13,617 nucleotides of DNA from Flavobacterium sp. (GTDB lineage: Bacteria > Bacteroidota > Bacteroidia > Flavobacteriales > Flavobacteriaceae), in the NCBI GenBank assembly GCA_012032075.1, contig JAAURU010000043.1:1-13617 (forward strand), in the 5' to 3' direction. The position numbers and the translations under genes were made by a program. Numbering within the stretch: position 1 is the first letter of the stretch; each line of letters opens with the position of its first letter. Shown here one piece after another: positions 7,378 to 13,617 of this stretch. The notes beneath the pieces were generated by a model. That model was given only the letters and a program-made list of their open reading frames with translations. It did no database searches and had not been told where the DNA came from.

Positions 7378-10027
7378 ATGGTAAAGAAAATTTTAAAAGG
7401 ATTAGGAATATTTATACTAATTTTCATTATTGCTTTAGCAGTTGCTCCGTTTATTTTTAAAGATAAAATCAAAGCATTAGTTCTTAAATCAATTAATGAG
7501 AATGTAGATGCTAAAGTAGCTTTTGAGGAAGTAGATTTAAGTCTTTTTTAAAAGTTTTCCAAATGCCAATGTTACCATAGATAAATTAAGTATTATTAAC
7601 AAAGCTCCGTTTGAAGGTGATACACTATTTTATTCAGGTGAACTGAATTTAAAAATGAGTATTAAAGAACTTTTTAAAGGAGATAATGAACCCATGAATC
7701 TTCAAGGGTTTTCAAGTTCTAATGCCATTGTAAATATTATTTTTAACAAAGAAGGTTTAGGAAATTTTGATATTGCATTAAAAGACCAAGAAGAAGATAA
7801 AACAAGTGAAGAAAGCAAACCATTTGCTTTAAATATTCAAGAATATGCAGTAAATAATATGCGTTTCACCTATTTAGATCAAGGTTCAAATATGAAAATG
7901 GTATTAGATAGCATCAATCATAAAGGAAAAGGAAATTTTGCTGCTCAAAAATTAGATTTGGACACTAAAACAACTGCAAAAGTATCATTGATATGGATAA
8001 AACTAATTTCATGAAAAATGTAACATTATCTCTTGATGCTGTTTTGGGAATTGATTTAGATAAAAGTAAATATGAATTTAAAAATAATAAAGCTTTAATT
8101 AATCAATTACCACTAGAATTTGACGGATTCATTCAATTAGTTGAAGAAGGTCAATTATACAATTTAACGTTTAAAACTCCTACATCCGATTTTAAAAATT
8201 TCCTAGGACTTATTCCAGAAGCTTATGCATGGAAATATTAATACTGTGAAAACAACTGGAGAATTTAAAGTGTCTGGAAAAGTAGATGGAAAACTTACTG
8301 ATACTACAATTCCAACATTCAATATTGAATTAGCTTCTAATAATGCTTCTTTCCAATATCCAGATTTACCAAAAGGAGTAAAAAATATTGTTATTGATAC
8401 ACATATTGTTAATGAAACAGGTATTCTGAATGATACTATGTGAATTTAGACAACTTATCATTGCAATTGATCAAGATGTTTTTAATGCTAAAGCTAATTT
8501 TAGGAATCTAACTGAAAACCCTTTAATTGATGCAGCATTAAAAGGAACAATTAATTTAGCTAATGTTACCAAAGCTTATCCTGTTAAATTAGACAAACCT
8601 TTAACAGGAATTTTAAAAGCTGATGTAACTACAAAATTTGATATGAAATCGGTAGAAACTAGTCAGTACCAAAATATTCAAAATGCTGGAAATGTTTCTT
8701 TAAGTGGTTTCAAATATGAAGGGCCAGAAATGGCAAAACCATTTGAAATTAAAAATACTTCAATTACCTTTAATCCAAATCAAATTAAATTAAATGAGTT
8801 TGATGCTAAAACTGGTGAATCAGATATTCAAGTAACAGGTGGTTTAGATAATTTTTATGGTTTTATGTTTAAAGACCAAGTTTTAAAAGGAAACTTCAAC
8901 ATGAATTCGACAAAATTAGTAGTCTCAGATTTTATGTCTCCTACAACTACAACCACAGATGATGGTAAAAAAACAACAGAAGCTGTAAAAATTCCATCTT
9001 TTCTAGATTGTAGTTTAACAGCAAAAGCAGAAACTGTTATTTATGATAATCTTAATTTAAAAAATGTTTCTGGAAACTTAGCTATAAAAGATGAAGCAAT
9101 TGCATTAAGCAATCTTAAAATGGATGTTTTTGGAGGAAGTATAGGTTTAACAGGAACCGTTTCTACTAAAGAGAAAGGCCAACCAAAATTTGCCATGGAC
9201 TTAGGTCTAAATGCCGTTAATATTGCTGAATCTTTTACACAAGTTGAAATGCTAAAAAAAATAGCACCTATAGCTAATGTAATTAACGGAAAATTGAACT
9301 CTACCATTAAATTATCGGGAGATTTAACAAATGATATGACTCCAAATTTAAAAACTATTTCAGGAGATTTAATGGGACAATTACTATCTACAACTATAAA
9401 TGAAAAAAATTCAACTTTACTAACTGCTTTAAGTTCTAATGTAAAATTTCTTGACCCAAGTAAATTGAATTTAATGATGTAAAAGCTGCTCTCTCTTTTA
9501 ATGATGGTAAAGTAGCTTTAAAACCAACTAATTTAAAATACCAAGACATTAATATTACTGTAGGTGGTTCTCATGGTTTTGACCAAAGTATAAATTATGA
9601 TGTTAAGTTTGATGTACCTGCAAAATATTTAGGTAATGAAGTAAATAGTCTAATTTCAAAATTGACTCCTGCTGATGCTGCAAAAATTGAATCTGTTCCA
9701 ATAAATGCAATACTAACAGGTAATTTTACAAAACCTACGGTTCAAACCGATTTAAAACAAGCCACAACTGGTTTAGTAACACAATTAGTAAAGCAACAAA
9801 AAGACAAACTAATTGGACAAGGAACAAGTGCTTTAAGTAATTTAATTGATAAAAATAAAAAAGACGGTGATACTACAAAAACCGTTATTCCAGTTACAAA
9901 AGACGAATTAAAAGCAAAAGCTGAGGAAGAAAAACAAAAAGCTATTGAAAAAGCGAAAGAAGACGCTAAAAATAAAGCAAAAGATGTCTTAGGTGGTTTC
10001 TTAAATAAAAAGAAAAAAGAGGAATAG
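7378..10027 (+). CDS. AsmA-like envelope protein, broken by about six indels
   Basis: AsmA/TamB-type proteins are anchored in the inner membrane by one N-terminal helix and span the periplasm as a long beta groove, with roles in lipid transport and outer-membrane integrity. The N-terminus has the anchor (MVKKILKGLG then a hydrophobic run to about residue 27), followed by VDAKVAFEEVDLSLF, the usual AsmA opening. Shifts are needed at the T6 run 7544-7549 (+1), 7988-7989 (-1), about 8231 (+1), about 8436 (-1), about 8462 (-1) and 9473-9474 (-1). Corrected, the protein is about 883 residues. The body is repetitive beta-strand sequence with IKLSGDLTNDMTPNLKTISG and a late domain, and it ends in a Lys/Glu/Ala-rich helix (KDELKAKAEEEKQKAIEKAK) and a lysine-rich tail. 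Each fragment resumes as the next part of the same family, so this is one gene. A terminator follows. Confidence 0.88.
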
Positions 10028-10047
10028 CTAATTTCTTAATAAAGACC

Positions 10048-10080
10048 AAACCCTATTTCTTAATTGAAATAGGGTTTTTT
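10048..10080 (+). terminator. Rho-independent terminator after the AsmA-like gene
   Basis: AAACCCTATTTC (10048-10059) pairs perfectly with GAAATAGGGTTT (10066-10077) around a six-base loop TTAATT, and a T run follows. It lies 20 bases after the stop codon. Confidence 0.88.
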
Positions 10081-10098
10081 ATGTTTTTAAAAAAAATG

Positions 10099-10106
10099 TA
10101 TATTTG
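10099..10106 (+). promoter_or_regulatory. Bacteroidota -7 promoter motif TATATTTG upstream of the 98-aa membrane protein
   Basis: TATATTTG matches TAnnTTTG exactly and lies 31 bases before the ATG at 10138, just after the preceding terminator. The only T-rich stretch at -33 spacing is the terminator's own T run (10075-10080). Confidence 0.5.
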
Positions 10107-10137
10107 ATTTGAAAACCTACATTCATAAAATCAAACA

Positions 10138-10434
10138 ATGGAAAAATCAAATAGCACTTCAGATACCTTATTATTAATAGTTGTAATATGGATGTTTTTA
10201 TCGAGACTATTTTGGGCTATTATACCAAAGCTATTTATTGAATATTACACATTACCTTGGTTCAAAGTGGTTAGTGCATTTTTATCATTAATTTGGGCAT
10301 GTATTCCAATTTTAATTGCTTTATCTATTAAAGACAAAAACAAGCAACTAATAACATTTGTAATAGGTGGTTTATATATTTTACACAGTATTTATGAAAT
10401 AATGACTCAGTTTATGATGGACATTAATTTTTAA
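10138..10434 (+). CDS. Small three-helix membrane protein of unknown function
   Basis: I do not recognise this 98-residue protein. It has a short polar N-terminus (MEKSNSTSDT) and three hydrophobic segments at about residues 11-32, 43-64 and 70-89. The loops are short, with the basic cluster KDKNK between segments two and three, which by the positive-inside rule would be cytoplasmic. The N-terminal segment contains RLFWAIIPKLF, interrupted by charged residues, so it may be an amphipathic or re-entrant helix. It appears intact and has its own promoter-like box and an upstream terminator, so it is probably monocistronic. It converges on the DUF2797 gene with only six bases between the stops. 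No motif suggests a function. Confidence 0.75.
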   Translation: MEKSNSTSDTLLLIVVIWMFLSRLFWAIIPKLFIEYYTLPWFKVVSAFLSLIWACIPILIALSIKDKNKQLITFVIGGLYILHSIYEIMTQFMMDINF

Positions 10435-10440
10435 AAAAAA

Positions 10441-11231
10441 TTAAACACTCATCTTTACCACATAACCTTCATAAGAACGAATATTAAAAACCGTTCCATC
10501 TTCAAATAATAAATATTGACCTTTAATTCCCATTACTTTTCCAATAAATAATGGTGTTTTATCTAAATTCAAACTCGTTACTTTTTTTGGATATTGTAAT
10601 ACTGGGAACTTTAAATCTACAATTTTTGCTTCAGTCGCAAAATATTGTTGAGTTTCTTTTGGAATCCAATCAAATGTTTTCTTTCTTTCTGCTACTAAAT
10701 CGGCTGAACCAATTTCATTTTTAAGCATTTTTTGCCAACTTGTTTTATCGGCAAAATGATTTTTTAAAGCAACCTCTGTAATTCCTGCTAAATAGCGATT
10801 GGGCACTTCTATAATTGGAACAGCTTGAATTGCACCTTGATCAATCCATCGAGTAGGAACCTGAGTTTTTCGAGTTACTCCAACTTTTACTTCACTTGAC
10901 AAAGCCAAATAAACAATATGAGGCTGGAGTTGCACTTTTTTTCATATGCTAAATCTCTATCTTCAATATCAAGATGAGCAGTACTTAATTCGGGTTTCAT
11001 AATCCAATCTCCTACAGCTGGACTACTCATAAAACAATCGTAACAAAATCCTTGTCGAAAAATTTTCTTTTGCAAACCACAATTTAAGCATTGGTAACCA
11101 TCAAATTGAAGTTCTATTTCTTTACCTAACAGTTGGTTTACATTTAAAAAACTATCTTCAAAAACTAAATAATACTGAATGGGATTGTCTAATTCTGATT
11201 GCATTTTTTGAAGAACACCTTGATATGTCAT
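10441..11231 (-). CDS. DUF2797 family protein with zinc-ribbon cysteines, one frameshift
   Basis: DUF2797 proteins are about 260-270 residues and of unknown function. The N-terminal part starts at the ATG at 11231 (MTYQGVLQKM) and carries two CxxC pairs, C48-LN-C51 and C63-YD-C66, spaced like a zinc ribbon. The frame breaks at the run of seven T on the plus strand (about 10936-10942). Adding one base joins LAYEKK to VQLQPHIVYLALSSEVKVG and the rest. The C-terminal part contains KVGVTRKTQVPTRWIDQGA, which resembles the GIY-YIG-like core suggested for this family (IVYLA then KVGVTR), with a final beta domain ending GTVFNIRSYEGYVVK. The corrected length is about 263 residues. It is divergent from the GH3 gene across 186 bp. 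The family assignment is firm; the GIY-YIG resemblance is inference. Confidence 0.85.
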
Positions 11232-11357
11232 GCTTTTTTTGAGTTTTAATAAATTTTAATATAAAAAAATGTTATTTTTGGTAAAGTTATCATTACTATT
11301 TTATAATTCATATATGTGTAACTTATTTTTTGCAGTTATATATGGTATCGTTTTGTA

Positions 11358-11365
11358 TATATTTG
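11358..11365 (+). promoter_or_regulatory. Bacteroidota -7 promoter motif TATATTTG upstream of the GH3-family gene
   Basis: TATATTTG matches TAnnTTTG exactly. A TTTTTTG stretch at 11326-11332 could be the -33 element, but its spacing of about 25 bases is slightly long. The leader before the ATG at 11418 would be about 45 bases. Confidence 0.5.
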
Positions 11366-11377
11366 TGTTTGCAAACA
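11366..11377. promoter_or_regulatory. 12-bp perfect palindrome TGTTTGCAAACA at the presumed GH3 transcription start
   Basis: TGTTTGCAAACA is its own reverse complement and sits directly after the -7 box, where it would cover the transcription start. A weak stem (CGCC at 11380-11383 with GGCG at 11392-11395, loop T-rich) follows in the leader. A repressor operator is possible. No regulator is in the window, and chance occurrence cannot be excluded in AT-rich DNA. Confidence 0.3.
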
Positions 11378-11417
11378 AACGCCTTTTTTAGGGCGATTTT
11401 ATAATTTGAATTTTAAA

Positions 11418-12939
11418 ATGGCATTTCCAATAATCAATTCTATTGCCTCTTGGATTTTAAAAAAACGGATTCATCAAATGGAATTGTTTTTAAAATATCC
11501 TCATGAAGTTCAGGAAGAGCTATTGTTTAATTTATTAAAATCGGCTGAATCTACTTTGGTAGGAAAAAAATATGAATTCTCTAGCATTAAAAATTATCGC
11601 ACTTTTTCAGAAAGAATTCCTGTTTCTACTTATGAAGATTTAGAACCACTTATTGAACAAACCCGCAAAGGAGCGCAAAATGTATTTTGGAACACACCTA
11701 TAAAATGGTTTGCAAAATCAAGCGGTACAACTAACGCAAAGAGTAAATTTATACCCGTAAGCAATGAAACCTTAGATTTATGTCATTATAAAGCAAGTAA
11801 AGATTTATTGTGTTTGTATTTGAACAATAATGAAGATTCTCAATTATTTACTGGAAAAAGTCTTCGTTTAGGAGGAAGTAAAGAATTATATGAAGATAAT
11901 AATACTTTTTTTGGAGATTTATCTGCAATATTGATAGACAACATGCCTATTTGGGCAGAGTTTAGTTCAACACCAAGTAACAAAGTGTCATTAATGGGCA
12001 ATTGGGAAACAAAATTACCTGCAATTATTAATGAAACTATTCAAGAAAATGTTACAAGTTTAGCAGGAGTTCCAAGCTGGATGTTAGTTTTACTTAATAA
12101 AACACTAGAGACAACAGGTAAAGAAAATTTATTTGAGGTTTGGCCAAATGCAGAAGTTTATTTTCATGGTGGAGTAAATTTTGAACCTTACAAAGAGCAA
12201 TATAAAAATCTATTCCCTAAAGATAATTTTAAGTATTATGAAATTTACAATGCTTCTGAAGGATTTTTGCTATACAAGACCAAAACAATTCGAATGAATT
12301 ACTTTTAATGCTTGACTATGGAATTTTTTACGAATTTATCCCAATGGATGCTTTTGGCACACCAAATCAAAAAGTAATTCCTTTGCACGAAGTTGAATTA
12401 TTTAAAAATTATGCCCTTGTTATTACAACAAATTCTGGGTTATGGAGATATTTGATTGGTGATACCATCCGTTTTACTTCTATTAACCCATATAGAATTG
12501 TAGTAACAGGAAGAACCAAACACCATATCAATGTTTTGGAGAAGAATTAATGATAGAAAATACTGATAAAGCTTTAGCAAAAACATGTTTAGCATTAAAC
12601 TGTGAAGTTATTGATTATACAGTAGCTCCTATTTTTATGGAAAATAAAGAAAAGGGAGCACATGAATGGGTAATTGAATTTAAAAAGAAACCCGAAAATA
12701 TTTTAGAATTTAGCACCTTATTAGATAAAAACATTCAAGAAATAAATTCTGATTATGAGGCTAAAAGACATAATAATATGACTTTAAATCCGTTAGTAGT
12801 TAATGTTGCTAGAGTAAATCTATTTTACGATTGGCTAAAAGAGAATGATAAATTAGGAGGACAACATAAAATCCCAAGATTATCAAATGACAGAAAATAC
12901 ATTGACACTTTATTAAAATTCCAAGTTTACCAAATTTAA
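11418..12939 (+). CDS. GH3-family acyl-acid adenylating/amido synthetase, two frameshifts
   Basis: GH3 enzymes belong to the ANL adenylating superfamily. In plants they conjugate auxin or jasmonate to amino acids via an acyl-AMP; the bacterial members have no established substrate. The ATG at 11418 is preferred over an upstream TTG at 11406. Motif I is SSGTTNAKSKFIP (residues 101-113, nucleotide-binding), motif II is YNASEGF (277-283), and motif III is GLWRYLIGDTIRF (about 341-353). One T is missing in the T5 run at 12264-12268, which restores SEGFFAIQDQNNSNELLLMLD, and one in the T4 run at 12534-12537, which restores HINVFGEELMIE. The corrected length is about 507 residues, standard for Bacteroidota GH3 proteins. 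The C-terminal domain ends LGGQHKIPRLSNDRKYIDTLL. A lipoprotein gene follows 12 bases after the stop, so the two are likely co-transcribed. Confidence 0.9.
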
Positions 12940-12951
12940 TATATTGAAAAG

Positions 12952-13104
12952 ATGAAACTTAAAATACTAGCACTTTTAATCATCACAACTACACTTTTTT
13001 CTTCTTGTGGTCCTAAAAGATATAAGTGTGGACCATACAGAAGATGTAATATAGAAACACAGCCCCTTTTTAATTCAAACACAACAAAAAATCCATTTTG
13101 TTAA
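12952..13104 (+). CDS. 50-aa lipoprotein, function unknown
   Basis: The reading frame from the ATG at 12952 gives a classic lipoprotein signal: MKLK, a hydrophobic stretch, and a lipobox LFSSC with the lipidated cysteine at C19, followed by GPKR. The mature part is only about 31 residues and contains YKCGPYRRC, two cysteines in a basic, glycine-containing block. The last residue before the stop is a third non-lipidated cysteine. Lipid anchoring in the inner or outer membrane is expected; the residue after C19 is glycine. It lies 12 bases behind the GH3 gene and is probably in the same transcript. The frame was too short for routine ORF cut-offs. Given the frequency of indels here, the C-terminus after the C4T5 run at 13062-13070 may be altered. 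Confidence 0.7.
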   Translation: MKLKILALLIITTTLFSSCGPKRYKCGPYRRCNIETQPLFNSNTTKNPFC

Positions 13105-13161
13105 CGAATTATTAGCAAAAACTTAAAATGCTGATATTAAAAATATTTTAAAAAATAAATA

Positions 13162-13344
13162 ATGGCAAAGAAAGGAAACCGTGTACAGGTAATTATGGAA
13201 TGCACTGAGCACAAAACAAGTGGTCAGCCTGGTACCAGCCGTTACATTACGGTAAAAAACAAGAAGAACAATCCTGAAAGACTGGAGTTGAAAAAATTCA
13301 ATCCTATTTTAAAAAAGGTGACGCTTCATAAAGAAATTAAGTAA
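13162..13344 (+). CDS. rpmG: 50S ribosomal protein L33
   Basis: L33 is a small protein of the large ribosomal subunit near the E site. The 60-residue product begins MAKKGNRVQVIMECTEHKT, followed by GTSRYITVKNKKN and the conserved ending LKKFNPILKKVTLHKEIK. It has only one cysteine, so it is the form without the four-cysteine zinc site. The length is normal for Bacteroidota. It is followed by a DUF4295 gene, the usual neighbour in this phylum. The usual upstream partner rpmB (L28) is absent, and a GH3-lipoprotein pair sits there instead. The G+C content of this gene is higher than that of every gene to its left, apparently starting at about its first codons, which points to a different source genome. 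Confidence 0.95.
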   Translation: MAKKGNRVQVIMECTEHKTSGQPGTSRYITVKNKKNNPERLELKKFNPILKKVTLHKEIK

Positions 13345-13347
13345 TCT

Positions 13348-13378
13348 GCTGTGTGCAGGCCGGCATAGCCTGACCAGC
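13348..13378 (+). other. Stem-loop between rpmG and the DUF4295 gene
   Basis: CAGGC (13356-13360) pairs with GCCTG (13368-13372) around a seven-base loop, and an outer stem GCTG (13348-13351) pairs with CAGC (13375-13378) with small internal loops. No T run follows, so a terminator is unlikely. It may be a processing or translational-control element of the ribosomal operon. Confidence 0.4.
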
Positions 13379-13409
13379 AAATCAACTGATAAACTAATTA
13401 ACTAATACC

Positions 13410-13617
13410 ATGGCAAAAGCAGCTAAAACCGCGATTAAAACAAAAGACCAGAAGGCGGCAGCGGAAGCAAAGAACTGGAGCAAAGTGATCAAAGCTGTGC
13501 GCAGCCCGAAACCGGCGCCTATACTTTTAAAGAAGCTATAGTGCATAAAGACAAGGTGAAGGCTTTTCTGGCCCAGAATAATAATACTCCATCCCTGACC
13601 TCGGCCAGGCCCCGCTT
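13410..13617 (+). CDS. DUF4295 family protein, frameshifted and possibly running off the window
   Basis: DUF4295 proteins are short basic proteins of about 50-55 residues, encoded next to rpmG in most Bacteroidota; their role is unknown but a ribosome link is assumed. From the ATG at 13410 the protein reads MAKAAKTAIKTKDQKAAAEA, then NWSKVIKAVRSPK. One A is missing in the A3 run at 13509-13511. Restoring it gives KTGAYTFKEAIVHKDKVKAFL and lets the frame run on open to the window end. About 56 residues fit the family; the remainder (from NNNTPSLTSARP) is not typical, and a second indel near 13575 would produce a stop at 13579-13581. The alanine-rich start and basic middle resemble Chitinophagaceae members more than Flavobacterium ones. 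G+C is about 45-56% here by hand count. Confidence 0.7.

Noticed and set aside
9041..9307. Minus-strand 88-codon frame inside the AsmA-like gene
   Set aside because: It is an antisense shadow; the plus-strand frame is the one with family features.
7378..10027. A cluster of several separate small genes instead of one AsmA-like gene
   Set aside because: Successive fragments continue one another across single-base shifts and together give one protein of normal length.
10425..10450. Bidirectional terminator TTAATTTTT/AAAAAAAATTAA between the membrane protein and DUF2797
   Set aside because: The stem is purely A-T and overlaps both gene ends; too weak to support as a terminator.
3060..13511. Programmed ribosomal frameshifting at the homopolymer sites
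   Set aside because: There are too many sites, in unrelated genes, in both directions, without consistent slippery heptamers or downstream structures.
1..13617. CRISPR arrays, insertion sequences, tRNA or rRNA genes, phage or toxin-antitoxin systems
   Set aside because: I looked for regular repeats, transposase motifs, cloverleaf-like ends and defence-type domains and saw none.

Overview
The window looks like a piece of a low-GC Bacteroidota genome, most likely a Flavobacteriaceae member (Flavobacterium-like). The evidence is the AT-rich sequence, promoter motifs of the Bacteroidota TAnnTTTG type, the absence of clear Shine-Dalgarno sites, and a gene set typical of that group: a HPPK-deoxynucleoside kinase fusion, SppA, a VUT-family transporter, an AsmA-like protein, DUF2797, a bacterial GH3-family enzyme, and L33 followed by DUF4295.

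Layout. Positions 3-2612 (minus) hold mutS, complete except for an in-frame TAA that cuts off the last ~50 codons. A 315-bp AT-rich intergenic region with a hairpin-rich repeat-like element separates it from a divergent TrmH/SpoU-type RNA methyltransferase (2928-3457, plus). That gene converges on and overlaps the folK-dNK fusion gene (3426-4582, minus). Next, all on plus, come sppA (4702-6468), a VUT/queuosine-precursor transporter (6557-7262), an AsmA-like envelope protein (7378-10027) and a small three-helix membrane protein (10138-10434). DUF2797 follows on minus (10441-11231), then a divergent GH3-family acyl-adenylating enzyme (11418-12939) with a 50-aa lipoprotein just behind it (12952-13104). 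The last ~450 bp carry rpmG (L33) and a DUF4295 gene.

Two features dominate. First, seven of the eleven genes are broken by one or more single-base indels, nearly all in A or T homopolymers, while the translation resumes with full family similarity in the next frame. I count 15 such indels plus the mutS nonsense codon. Since conserved housekeeping genes are hit as often as others, uncorrected sequencing error is the simplest explanation, not pseudogenisation. Second, base composition jumps at about 13105-13165: hand counts give roughly 45-56% G+C in the last lines, against clearly AT-rich DNA before. The L33/DUF4295 sequences there look more like Chitinophagaceae than Flavobacterium, which suggests a chimeric assembly join.

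The genes do not form one pathway. They are housekeeping functions: mismatch repair, RNA methylation, folate and deoxynucleotide salvage, membrane proteolysis, queuosine precursor uptake, envelope lipid handling and ribosome structure. The least understood parts are the GH3 enzyme with its partner lipoprotein, the 98-aa membrane protein and the intergenic hairpin element. I found no convincing new defence, mobile or CRISPR system, and no RNA gene.
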